DNA of 64,000 bases, taken from a virus. Each line of letters begins with the position of its first letter. The first letter of the stretch is position 1. A program made the position numbers and the translations under genes. The stretch covers positions 1 to 64,000 of the IMG/VR virus record IMGVR_UViG_3300031851_002880; one strand, written 5' to 3'. Positions 32,003 to 40,754 of this stretch are shown piece by piece. The notes below the pieces were generated by a model. It ran no database searches and was not told the DNA's origin. It was given only the letters and a program-made list of their open reading frames with translations.

Positions 32003-32528
32003 CATTCCACCTTTCATATGTTTGTTTAATACTTTCTAAATATTGCATCATACTATCTGCATCGCTTACTTGAAAACATGTCATTGGGTTATGTGTAAAA
32101 TCTTCATACTTTACAATTTTACAAATTAAGTTATCAATAATCATTGCGTATCTATGACTACGATACTTTCCTAATCCTTCTTTAGTCATATCTTCAAGCA
32201 TACCGATTGCTTCAGCCCATTCACCGGCTGGGTCTGGTAATGCTTGTATATTACTAATGCCTTCTCGTTTTAACCAAGCACGTTGTACATATGTATCATC
32301 GACACTTGTTACCCATACTTCGTCAATGCCTAAGTCTTGTATTTGTTTGTAGCAAAATTCATATGTACGTAATTGACTTGCCGCATACTCTACTAGGAAC
32401 GGGCCTGGCACTGCAAATAATAATATCTTTTTGTTTGCAAATAATTCATGCGTGTCTAACCATTTAGTATGAGGTCCTACTTTATGTAGAGTTTTTACAT
32501 TTGGAATTTGATCAGCGATGCGTATCAT
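31959..32528 (-). CDS. Peroxiredoxin-5-like protein lacking the peroxidatic cysteine
   Basis: 189 residues with the redoxin fold of the Prx5 group: KKILLFAVPGPF (34-44), the DLGIDEVWVTSVDD strand, AWLKREGI, PDPAGEWAEAIGML and GLGKYRSHRYAMIIDN near the C-terminus. In active enzymes the loop reads VPGAFTPTC; here Thr and the peroxidatic Cys are Val46 and Tyr48, and no Cys is near. So it is probably not a peroxidase but a structural or binding derivative. Position between oxygenase and radical SAM genes suggests an accessory role in the pathway. Confidence 0.75.
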   Translation of the reverse strand: MIRIADQIPNVKTLHKVGPHTKWLDTHELFANKKILLFAVPGPFLVEYAASQLRTYEFCYKQIQDLGIDEVWVTSVDDTYVQRAWLKREGISNIQALPDPAGEWAEAIGMLEDMTKEGLGKYRSHRYAMIIDNLICKIVKYEDFTHNPMTCFQVSDADSMMQYLESIKQTYERWNDEARDTVDATGQDK

Positions 32529-34365
32529 GTTCTACTACCTTGTGTTTTAAAAAGCATCGTTTGCTTTTTCTACCATACCAAAATATATGTTTAGCATGGT
32601 CTTCTAAATCTTTATACTGTTTTGTTTCTACTTCAACAGTAATATTAGCTTTGTCTAATACACTAGTTGCAAAAAACTTAGGCCAATTATAATTAAATTT
32701 TAATGAAGTTACTGTCTTATTATGAGTATCGAGCATTAACTTATTATAGCACAATACTTCAGAAATGTCAACCCCCCATTGATTATATACAATATTTATA
32801 ATTTCATCATGTACCAATTGTATATGGTTGTATAGCATTGCTGCTGTAGCACCATTGTCTTGAAAATGAAAGTCACCGGCTACTGGACGTCCCCAAGTTT
32901 CTTGCTCAAATAGACTTCGCCGCACACTTCCTGTATGCTTTAAGTATTCATTATGTAATACTCCTACACCATCTTTACTGTGTTCAAACAAAACTTTGTA
33001 GTATTCAATTAAAGGAACACCAATTGTTCTATTTAAAAATTCAGCAGCTAGTTGACTCGCTCCGTGGTAATGATGAGGTATTACAATACCCTTTGCAAAA
33101 AAGTATGCATCAATCCATTCTTCGCTAGTCATTGTATTACTACTGTAACAAATATAATCTATTTCGCCATCTGAGTCCTTAGGGTAAACGTTGCCGCCTG
33201 CTGGAGCCTGTGTTGGAGTATATTGAAGTCCGTACTTTTCTTTATAGTCCTTGTTAGCAAATGGCGTGTTAGGTACAATGCTTAACGGATGAACAGTAAG
33301 AGCATGGTCACTGCCTAACTCAAGTATTTTTCCTATGCCGCTTATCCAACTATTAAAAGTTTCTTCAGGCAAACCTAATATAAGTTCACAGTAGTTTTCA
33401 ATATTATTTTTATTATATGTTTGAACTGTTTTTTCTAAATCAATATTTGCAATATTAGTACGCTTAATAGCATCGAGTGTTTTAGGATTCATACTTTGTA
33501 AAGCAATAGTCATACCTCGATTAATTTTTGCTTCGTGATTTAAGATGCGTCCTAATTCTAAAATACGATCCGGCTGTTGCTTTGCTGTTGCGTAATCTAT
33601 GTTCCTAGGATATCCTGTAGCATTTTTATTCTTTGCTAGATGCTGTATAAATTGTATGTCACGTTCGAATATTCCAAGATTGCTATCTGCAAAATATAAA
33701 AATTCTATTTTATTATTGCTTACCCAGTCTAGTTCACTTAGTACACGGTCATGATTAAATTTTGCAATCTTGTTATAATACAATGCTTCTTGGTCACAGA
33801 ACGTACAACGATAAGGGCATCCGCGGTTAGTTTCAATAATAGCACTATATTGTTTATTAGGCTTCATAAGGCTATTCATTAGCCCGCTTAAATACGGACT
33901 AGGAATATCTTCTATAAGTTTATCTGGCTTAGGTGCTGTGTAACTATCTACAGTCATTATACCAGGCGCTGTTAAATTACCTTTAAGTAATTCTGCAAAT
34001 ATGCGTTCGCCTGCGTATGTAACAATTACATCACAGATATCTCTGTTTTGTTTAAGCCAAGACTGTCTGTAAGGAACTTGTGGACCTCCCATAACAATCA
34101 TACAATTAGGATATTTTTGTTTTATTGCCCTAGCAAGTTCTTGACTAACAGTCCAGTTCCATACATATGTGCTTAGTGCTACTACGTCTGGATCTATAAT
34201 TTGTTCTACGTAGTTTTCAACAGTGTCACGTTCAAATAATATACTTCCTAATTCCCAGCCATCTACATTTGCATTGCAGTATTCCCAAACATACGCAACA
34301 CTGAGAGGTAGAAATGTTGCTTCCGCAATAACATTATTGATCTGTGTTAGGTATATCTTTTTCAT
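32512..34365 (-). CDS. B12-binding-type radical SAM enzyme
   Basis: 617 residues from ATG 34365. N-terminal Rossmann-like cobalamin domain (DPDVVALSTYVWNWTVSQE, CMIVMGGPQVPYRQSW, CDVIVTYAGE), then CPYRCTFC (Cys183, 187, 190), KFNHDRVLSELDWV, YFADSNLGIFERD and ALQSMNPKTLDAIKRTN. Same architecture and many of the same motifs as the 28386 gene (both have D-P-D-V and W-N-W, DxNxGIF-x-R-D, and L-D-x-x-K-R-T-N), so they are paralogues about 2 kb apart. No DxHxxG motif. Ends 17 bases inside the Prx5-like gene. Confidence 0.9.
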   Translation of the reverse strand: MKKIYLTQINNVIAEATFLPLSVAYVWEYCNANVDGWELGSILFERDTVENYVEQIIDPDVVALSTYVWNWTVSQELARAIKQKYPNCMIVMGGPQVPYRQSWLKQNRDICDVIVTYAGERIFAELLKGNLTAPGIMTVDSYTAPKPDKLIEDIPSPYLSGLMNSLMKPNKQYSAIIETNRGCPYRCTFCDQEALYYNKIAKFNHDRVLSELDWVSNNKIEFLYFADSNLGIFERDIQFIQHLAKNKNATGYPRNIDYATAKQQPDRILELGRILNHEAKINRGMTIALQSMNPKTLDAIKRTNIANIDLEKTVQTYNKNNIENYCELILGLPEETFNSWISGIGKILELGSDHALTVHPLSIVPNTPFANKDYKEKYGLQYTPTQAPAGGNVYPKDSDGEIDYICYSSNTMTSEEWIDAYFFAKGIVIPHHYHGASQLAAEFLNRTIGVPLIEYYKVLFEHSKDGVGVLHNEYLKHTGSVRRSLFEQETWGRPVAGDFHFQDNGATAAMLYNHIQLVHDEIINIVYNQWGVDISEVLCYNKLMLDTHNKTVTSLKFNYNWPKFFATSVLDKANITVEVETKQYKDLEDHAKHIFWYGRKSKRCFLKHKVVEHDTHR

Positions 34366-35473
34366 ATTTTCTCTTAGGAATCTTTGAGTCGGCACTACTT
34401 ACGCAACTTTTAGTAATACAAGTTTTAGGTGTCTTAAACAGTTCAAAACCTGTTTCGATGTTGCCAAGCGGTGCATCATGACAAGAATAACTCCTTTTTA
34501 TCGAACCGTCAGGCTCGCGTATTATAAGTCCGCTGTAACCGGCATTGCAAGCCCATCCTTCAAAATTGTTGAAATTAAAGGCATTAAAGCGTTCTGCTTG
34601 GTCCATATACCACTTTTTACCTTTAGAGTCTTTTAACTCTACTTGCATATGCCAAGGAATACTTGTATCTAATTTTCCCTCTACTCCTTGAGGTATTTGG
34701 AAGTTTGGCTTCGGACGCTCTGTCCATATCCTTTTGTTTTCTGTGTATGCCCGCTGTGGCATTCCGTTCCACAACCGCTCCAAGTCTTCTGGTTTGTAAC
34801 CTTCAACAATTTTAGAAGCAGTAGGGTCTGATTGTGGTTTAAGAGTAACGTTGATACCTTGTTCGTGAAAGAACAATGCATTCTCCCAATCACGTTCAAA
34901 CCATTCTGGTACCATAACTTGATTAATTGTAACTTGTACATCATGCTCCTGACAGAAGATTAACTTATCTGCAAAGTCCTGCATCTTCTCTTTACTGTTT
35001 ACGTGTTCTGTGTGCAGACTTGCTGTAATACTTGCTCTATGAAATGGCTTTACTGCTTCAACATACTTTTCAAACCAAGCCATATTGCGACTACAGTTTG
35101 ACGTCATGTGTACACTGGTATAGTTAGTGTTGTCTACGTCATCAGCCAGATGCTGTAGAATGTCCAAGTACCCAGGATGAAAAGTAGGCTCACCGCCACT
35201 AAGACTAAAATGATAACTATTAAATCCGTTTTCACGTGCCTGTCGCTTTATTTCGTCGATTGTTTTGAGACATAGTTCTGTAGGTCTATGATCTTTGCGG
35301 TCGCTTCTTGCGTAGGGCCAACAGTAACTACATTTGTAGTTACAGAATCTTCCAAGCAGCCAGCTGACAGTAAACAAGTCTCTATATAAGAGTGTCCTTT
35401 GTCCGACGCTAACAATGTCGTCAAACGGGATCTTTGTAAAGTCATAATTGCTCCATTTTAAATCTTCACTCAT
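34334..35473 (-). CDS. Radical SAM enzyme
   Basis: 379 residues. CNYKCSYC (Cys44, 48, 51), FSLSGGEPTFHP for the SAM-binding GGEP loop, VHMTSNCSRN and ITASLHTEHV strands. The C-terminal region has WACNAGYSGLIIRE, SYSCHDAPLGN and CITKSCVSS, a set of Cys that could bind an auxiliary cluster. Same general type as the gene at 38189. Its ATG coincides with the predicted transcription start of the promoter at 35480. Substrate unknown. Confidence 0.88.
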   Translation of the reverse strand: MSEDLKWSNYDFTKIPFDDIVSVGQRTLLYRDLFTVSWLLGRFCNYKCSYCWPYARSDRKDHRPTELCLKTIDEIKRQARENGFNSYHFSLSGGEPTFHPGYLDILQHLADDVDNTNYTSVHMTSNCSRNMAWFEKYVEAVKPFHRASITASLHTEHVNSKEKMQDFADKLIFCQEHDVQVTINQVMVPEWFERDWENALFFHEQGINVTLKPQSDPTASKIVEGYKPEDLERLWNGMPQRAYTENKRIWTERPKPNFQIPQGVEGKLDTSIPWHMQVELKDSKGKKWYMDQAERFNAFNFNNFEGWACNAGYSGLIIREPDGSIKRSYSCHDAPLGNIETGFELFKTPKTCITKSCVSSADSKIPKRKYEKDIPNTDQ

Positions 35474-35479
35474 GACTAC

Positions 35480-35507
35480 ATTATAACACCTTTTAAAAAA
35501 TAATCAA
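35480..35507 (-). promoter_or_regulatory. Possible promoter before radical SAM gene
   Basis: On the minus strand TTGATT (35507-35502), 16-base spacer, TATAAT (35485-35480). Six bases then separate the -10 from the ATG at 35473, so a leaderless start is expected. It lies in the 37-base gap after the QueC-like gene, one of the few gaps in the island. Confidence 0.5.
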
Positions 35508-35510
35508 CCT

Positions 35511-36185
35511 TTAAATATATCGGCCAAAACCCCAAAATCTTTCTTTACAAAACCAACAGTTGTCGCAATGGGAACTAAAGTCCGTAGTAAAGTCTTCACA
35601 ACTTCTAGTCAACGGAAATAATGTTTCCATAACTCCAAGTGTTTCGTATAGTTCTGCTACGCCTTTTTTGTCTATGTTTGTTAAGTGTTTCCAAGAATAA
35701 TTATTAAGCACAGGAAAATTCTTTCCATTTCTATTATCGCACGGTCCGTTAATTAGGTTACCCTTTTCGTTTCTAAAAGTATCTATTATATCTAAGGGTG
35801 GATTAGCAGTAATACCAGAATAATTTTTTTGTATGTTTTCTTTGTCAGAGGCTTCCTTGAACAATTTCGTTTGTGCATTTATATAATCATCGTTAGTATT
35901 CATTACGTCTACATTGTTTATATAATGTTTTCCAAAAATATGTTCTCCAAAAGTATCTTTATAAAAATTTATTATACGGGGAGCAAACACTCCTTGATAA
36001 GGTTTCTTAGGATGATTAGTAGTTAATGGAATAATCTTGATATCAGGTCTTTCTTCAGCTACATATTTAGATAGCATGTACCCAACAATAGCACTGTCAG
36101 CGCCGCCGGATATTTTTAAAGATACTACCTTTACGTCATTAGGTTCTTCAATATTAATATCTTGTTGACTATTTTTAAATATCAT
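35511..36185 (-). CDS. PP-loop ATPase, QueC/ExsB-like
   Basis: 224 residues. VVSLKISGGADSAIVGYML has the SGGxDS PP-loop of ATP pyrophosphatases. The C-terminus, PLTRSCEDF...HCDNCWFCKERFWGFG, has Cys followed by C-x2-C-x2-C, the zinc site typical of QueC, and GVAELYETLGV resembles the helix before it. QueC turns 7-carboxy-7-deazaguanine into preQ0, the missing step between QueE and the DpdA-like enzyme of this phage. The middle is divergent from bacterial QueC (no YGQ), and the location inside the radical SAM island leaves open a role in another amidation or adenylation. Confidence 0.65.
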   Translation of the reverse strand: MIFKNSQQDINIEEPNDVKVVSLKISGGADSAIVGYMLSKYVAEERPDIKIIPLTTNHPKKPYQGVFAPRIINFYKDTFGEHIFGKHYINNVDVMNTNDDYINAQTKLFKEASDKENIQKNYSGITANPPLDIIDTFRNEKGNLINGPCDNRNGKNFPVLNNYSWKHLTNIDKKGVAELYETLGVMETLFPLTRSCEDFTTDFSSHCDNCWFCKERFWGFGRYI

Positions 36186-37123
36186 AACTGTTCCTTTATA
36201 AATTTATCACGTTTGTTTTCTTTACATACTTGCTCGCAACGTGGTATTCTATTATCCGATGTCCAACTTTCTTTAATGTCTGTCCAAACTTTTCCGTTAA
36301 TTGCTTGCTCAACACTTACATTTGTTAAATTAATATCTGACATATAATTCTGTTGTTCTAATATATCTTCAAATTTATCTTTGTGTTTTCTGCTAACTGG
36401 ATATTCTAACATTTTTGCATTAAGATGACAACAGGGTATTACATTACCCATGTGATTTACAAAAATACGTTTTTGATTAGCATACTTGCAACTAATGCAA
36501 TTAGACTCTTGTGTTTCAACTTTTTTATGTTTTACTCCGCCTGTGTCTTTTCTATGACTAATAATAGTTTTAAATTCTTTAAAGCCTTCTTGCTTTGCTT
36601 TTTCCCTTGCTTCTTCTAGTTGATGTTCATTATGCTCAAAACTAATAAACTGCCAGTTTGCTTTTCCGCCAGCAGCAATAAATGCTCTATAATTTTGTTC
36701 TACTTTTTTAAAACTAGAACCTTCTCTGTATACTTCTGACAGTTCGTCACTGCCGTCAATTCCCCAAACAACTTTGTGATTACTAGGAAGTATACCTGCT
36801 AGTTCAGTCCACCATTTTGTAGTCCGTAAACTTCCATTAGTAGCAATGTTAATATGGCAGTTCCAATCAGCAAAGTGTTTTATAATTTCATGAAATTGTG
36901 GATGACTACACGGCTCATCAACACTACCACAAAAATTAATAATTTTGATATTAGGAAACATTTCTTTTTGAAATCTCTCTTTAATAGTGTCGAGATCTAA
37001 ATAAGTTTTGTTTAATATGTCATCGGCATAATCAGACAATACACGAAAACAGCCTTTGCATTTTATATTACAAAAACTTGTAAGTTCTATATCAATCCAT
37101 TCTAATGTATCAGTTGTCCACAT
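36182..37123 (-). CDS. Radical SAM enzyme with SPASM-like C-terminus
   Basis: 313 residues. CNIKCKGC (Cys18, 22, 25), INFCGSVDEPCSHPQFHEII, INIATNGSLR, WGIDGSDELSEVYREG (a divergent form of the DTNHLYR signature), AFIAAGGKANWQFISFEHNEHQLEEAREKAKQEGF, shared with the paralogues at 24522 and 40744-43861. C-terminal Cys: CISC, IPCCHL, CEQVC. Starts at the previous stop (one-base overlap). A radical SAM enzyme of unknown substrate; auxiliary cluster probable. Confidence 0.88.
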   Translation of the reverse strand: MWTTDTLEWIDIELTSFCNIKCKGCFRVLSDYADDILNKTYLDLDTIKERFQKEMFPNIKIINFCGSVDEPCSHPQFHEIIKHFADWNCHINIATNGSLRTTKWWTELAGILPSNHKVVWGIDGSDELSEVYREGSSFKKVEQNYRAFIAAGGKANWQFISFEHNEHQLEEAREKAKQEGFKEFKTIISHRKDTGGVKHKKVETQESNCISCKYANQKRIFVNHMGNVIPCCHLNAKMLEYPVSRKHKDKFEDILEQQNYMSDINLTNVSVEQAINGKVWTDIKESWTSDNRIPRCEQVCKENKRDKFIKEQL

Positions 37124-38199
37124 TATTCAAAACACCACGGTATAATTTTTTTGCTGTCAGTGCCTCTTGCACTATCTAACTCTAGTAAATATTGTTGCAT
37201 CTTAAGATTTAGTTGTTCATTAAATTTATAATCAGAATAAAACTTTCTTAGTTCAGGCACTTTAGTTTGTTCTAGGACACGTTCAACTATATGCGGCTTT
37301 AGTGCATTTACTTGTAATTGATTAGGCCTAGTTAATTTATGAATATCGTATTTTCCGTTCCACTTTTTTTGAATATTGTTAACTAATGTATCAATATTAG
37401 GTAAGTTCATTGCTTGTACAGTAATATTAAAAAATAATTTCTCGCAATTTAAGTCAACAAGTTCTTGCGTATTTTTTAAGAATTCGTCGTGTTTAGTTGG
37501 AAAACGTATAAGATCGTTAACATCACTCCAACCATCGCAACTGATACTAAATTCTAGGTGATTAAATTTAGATAATATTTCTAAAAACTTTGGAGTATTA
37601 CTTACTCCGTTAGTTTGAATACATAAAATAGTATTATTACGATTCCACTCATGCTTAGATAAATTCTTAATAAATTTCTGTACATCTTTCATATAAAAAG
37701 GTTCGCCGCCAGCAATGTAAATAGATATAGCTTTGTCTATACAATTTTCATATATCCAATCCCAATCAATTTCGTCTCTTGCTTTTCGATTGTCTTCATT
37801 TAAAACTTTGCCATTGTATTTTTTAAAGATGTCAATATCTTCATACCATTTACTACTGTTCCAAGGAGTACACATTGCACACTTTAAATTGCAAAGACTG
37901 CCGGGTCGTATGTCCCAGTGAGTAATTCCTGTGTTGCCTCTTTCAAGGCTAATTATACGTTTGCTAGATTTTCCTGATGATTCTTTTAAAATGCAATCTA
38001 TACACTCAGGACGTTTCCAGTCTCCTTTAAATCCTTCTTTAATTTTATTAATTGCTGGATTATCTATTAAATCTTCAATGTTAGGAACTGTTCCGCTTTT
38101 GTGCTTGTCTTTATACAAGCAACACGGAGATACTATATAACCGCTTGAATGTCTTTCAACGTATAAACTAGTTGTACCTTCTAAACAATTATATGTCAC
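37123..38199 (-). CDS. Radical SAM enzyme with N-terminal twitch/SPASM-like domain
   Basis: 358 residues. An N-terminal Cys set (Cys26, Cys27, Cys66, Cys69 in PCCLYK and CIDCILKES) precedes the radical SAM core CNLKCAMC (Cys103, 107, 110), IYIAGGEPFYMK, CIQTNGV and FSISCDGWSDVNDLIRFP. The auxiliary-cluster ligands are therefore before, not after, the core, as in twitch-domain radical SAM proteins. Similar plan to 39348, 53704 and 55510. Overlaps the upstream gene by 11 bases. Substrate unknown, but such enzymes commonly act on peptides. Confidence 0.88.
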   Translation of the reverse strand: MTYNCLEGTTSLYVERHSSGYIVSPCCLYKDKHKSGTVPNIEDLIDNPAINKIKEGFKGDWKRPECIDCILKESSGKSSKRIISLERGNTGITHWDIRPGSLCNLKCAMCTPWNSSKWYEDIDIFKKYNGKVLNEDNRKARDEIDWDWIYENCIDKAISIYIAGGEPFYMKDVQKFIKNLSKHEWNRNNTILCIQTNGVSNTPKFLEILSKFNHLEFSISCDGWSDVNDLIRFPTKHDEFLKNTQELVDLNCEKLFFNITVQAMNLPNIDTLVNNIQKKWNGKYDIHKLTRPNQLQVNALKPHIVERVLEQTKVPELRKFYSDYKFNEQLNLKMQQYLLELDSARGTDSKKIIPWCFE

Positions 38200-39361
38200 T
38201 TAGAACTCCTACATCAATATGTTCTGTAACTACTTCTTTATAGCGTTCGCTGTACATACTTTTTGGTGCGCACAATCCACACCCGCATGTTTGTTTAGGA
38301 CATATTATAGTAGTCATTTTTTTATTTTCTAATTTATTTCTTAAATCTTTAAGTATAATATTACCTTGGCTTAGTTTGCCAATAGCACCTCTTGTACCGT
38401 CAAATTTTGCTTGGCATGTTTGATGGTGAAATACTTGATCAGTTTGTTGTTCAATATGTAAGAAGAACCAGTTTACACTACAACTCCATCCTTTGAAATC
38501 TCTTTTGTTAACAAACTGACTAGTAATAGATTCAGTCTTATTGCTTAAACACATATTACGCATACCGCAACAAGGACGTCCAATAGTCATTCCTAATTTA
38601 TCAGATTCGCTTTTCTTTTCGCCTGCTGCACTTAATACTTTTGATACTTCTTTTTCTTTGTTTAACTTTTTAGTATTATTGTTCCAATAGTTTTTCATGT
38701 AGTCTAATTGTTCAGGTGAATACTTATGTGCAAAAGATGGCTTGCTATCTGCTTCTTCGCCTATAACTCTAGGAACATATTTTACATCGTTCTCTTGTAG
38801 GAATTCACACAAGTCTTTACACTCGTCAAAATGTTGTGCATGAAACATAACATTAACATTAATCCTAAAGTTACCGTTATCTTCAGCTTTTTTAAACTGT
38901 AGTATTCTGTCTCTAACTTGATCTTTTAATTTTTGATTACTTTCGGCATGATAACTTACTGTAACATGTGATAAATTATCAATAACAGCTTGTGCCATTT
39001 TTTGACTCATTGCACCATTAGTAGTAAGTGTCAATGCATTTTGCCATCTGTCTTTGTACTTTTCATCATATGCTTCTTTTAGATATTTTACAAAAGGAAT
39101 GAAGTTAGGATTTACAGTAGGCTCACCGCCTGTGAAACTAATACTAGCACGATCTTCTTTTCTATATTGCATATACAAGTCAATGTAACTGTAAACAAAA
39201 TTTACACTACTTTTTAGTTCATCGAGACTAGCATGAGGACTAAAATTATCATGCCTAGTTACAGGACAATATGTGCAGTCGTAATTACACCGTCTGCCTA
39301 AATCCCAAGTAATTTGAAATACTTTACCCGATAGTAAATTTATTGTATCAAAGTCCATCAA
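38189..39361 (-). CDS. Radical SAM enzyme
   Basis: 390 residues. CNYDCTYC (Cys25, 29, 32), SISFTGGEPTVNP, LTLTTNGAMSQ and HVTVSYHAES. The C-terminal half is Cys-rich: RPCCGMRNMC, WSCSVNW, HHQTCQA and CPKQTCGCGLC, enough for one or two extra clusters. Resembles the 34334 gene in motif style (SGGEP/TGGEP, Y-x-C-P). A second Met at 39358 is possible. The upstream gene ends 14 bases inside it. Confidence 0.88.
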   Translation of the reverse strand: MMDFDTINLLSGKVFQITWDLGRRCNYDCTYCPVTRHDNFSPHASLDELKSSVNFVYSYIDLYMQYRKEDRASISFTGGEPTVNPNFIPFVKYLKEAYDEKYKDRWQNALTLTTNGAMSQKMAQAVIDNLSHVTVSYHAESNQKLKDQVRDRILQFKKAEDNGNFRINVNVMFHAQHFDECKDLCEFLQENDVKYVPRVIGEEADSKPSFAHKYSPEQLDYMKNYWNNNTKKLNKEKEVSKVLSAAGEKKSESDKLGMTIGRPCCGMRNMCLSNKTESITSQFVNKRDFKGWSCSVNWFFLHIEQQTDQVFHHQTCQAKFDGTRGAIGKLSQGNIILKDLRNKLENKKMTTIICPKQTCGCGLCAPKSMYSERYKEVVTEHIDVGVLSDI

Positions 39362-40754
39362 ATATATCTTTCATCTCAGGAAATGTTTCTTCAAATGTTA
39401 TACCACGCTGTGTGTCACATCTACTAAGGAATTCTTTCATCTCTGGAAGTCGTTGGCTCCAATCTTCACTTTCCATAAAGTTAAGGATGCCATTTAATCT
39501 TTTGATACCATATTCAGCTTGCATAAAGTCTTCTTTAGTAATCTTACCTTTATGCCAACTTGGAACTCCAAGTTCCCAGTTTTCTTCCCACCATGGATAC
39601 CATGCTTCGTATTTTGCTCTACATTTTTCTTTAAAGTCTGCAGGCAAGCTCTTTACATTTAAATGTGCTGGCCAGTATACAAAGTGCTGACTAATGCCGC
39701 CTGCACCAAATGGCCACATGTTAATTTTCTTAAACTTCTGCTCCAACTTCCATTGTATAAAGTCTGGCAAGTAGTATACGTTTAGTGCTTGCACTGCACA
39801 CGCAATAGTTACTTCAACATTATCACTTGTTTCATTATCTAATCTATGAAACGTGTTTACTTGGTTTTTCCAATTGCTAGGATAACGAATGTAGTCATTC
39901 ATTTCTTTAATGCTGTCTATACTATAATGGAAACGTACTAATTTAAATTCTTTCCATAGGTCAAATAAATCATCGCGCCATTCAACTCCGTTTGAATTAT
40001 AACGTAGTTCTAAGTCTTTAGCGTAGCCCATTTTGATTGCGTGTTCAAGTATTTCATAGTGTTCTTCAATAATAAGACTTTCGCCGCCTGCAAAATAAAT
40101 TTGCTGCATACTAGGCATTTGTTCATAGAACTGTTTCCAAAATGTAGGATTCTGTTTATGCCAATTATAACTACTACCGTTAGTGCTGCCTTTGTTATCC
40201 CACTGCATAATTTCTTTGAGACTTTTGTTTTCAACAGCAGGAAAGATTGCTTTCCAGTCTTTGATCCAACCTGAGCTGTCATGTGGACTACACATAACAC
40301 ATGCTAACTGACACTTAGTACCAAAGCGCAAATCAATGTATGCTAAGTTAGGAGGAACACTACCATCTTCGTTTGTTTCTTGCAATACCTTATCCACATC
40401 AACACGCTGACTCCAGTAGTGTGTTTCCCACATACGCTTGCTGCGATGTCCAGCTGCTTCTTCTTTATAACATTTTAAACAACTAGGAGGTTTCTCACCA
40501 GCTAACATTTGTTTACGTACATTCTTCATATAGTCGCTATTCCATGCTGTTTGAAAATCACTTACGTTTAAGTTGTTAGGACGTCCTTCGTCATCTTTAA
40601 GAATGCCTACTTGGCCGCCGTGTTCTTTATCATTAGTTGGACCAACTGAACTAGCGTTTGCTGTACAGCATACTCGCATACTGCCGTCTGGTCTTGTGCT
40701 TAGATGTACCCACGGTAGTAGGCAAAATGTTTCTGATGGTAATTTATTTGTCAT
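39348..40754 (-). CDS. Radical SAM enzyme with N-terminal twitch/SPASM-like domain
   Basis: 468 residues, the longest of the twitch group here. N-terminal module: FCLLPWVHLSTRPDGSMRVCC (Cys11, 29, 30) and CLKCYKEEAAGHRSKR (Cys92, 95). Core: CQLACVMC (Cys148, 152, 155), IYFAGGESLIIEEHYEIL, LRYNSNGVEW, FHYSIDSIKEMNDYIRYP. The GGEP loop is GGES. The FCLLPW-H-L start is shared with 53704 and 55510. C-terminal about 120 residues helical with a terminal TFPEMKDIFDGL element repeated in its paralogues (FPEL/FPEM). Substrate unknown. Confidence 0.9.
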   Translation of the reverse strand: MTNKLPSETFCLLPWVHLSTRPDGSMRVCCTANASSVGPTNDKEHGGQVGILKDDEGRPNNLNVSDFQTAWNSDYMKNVRKQMLAGEKPPSCLKCYKEEAAGHRSKRMWETHYWSQRVDVDKVLQETNEDGSVPPNLAYIDLRFGTKCQLACVMCSPHDSSGWIKDWKAIFPAVENKSLKEIMQWDNKGSTNGSSYNWHKQNPTFWKQFYEQMPSMQQIYFAGGESLIIEEHYEILEHAIKMGYAKDLELRYNSNGVEWRDDLFDLWKEFKLVRFHYSIDSIKEMNDYIRYPSNWKNQVNTFHRLDNETSDNVEVTIACAVQALNVYYLPDFIQWKLEQKFKKINMWPFGAGGISQHFVYWPAHLNVKSLPADFKEKCRAKYEAWYPWWEENWELGVPSWHKGKITKEDFMQAEYGIKRLNGILNFMESEDWSQRLPEMKEFLSRCDTQRGITFEETFPEMKDIFDGL

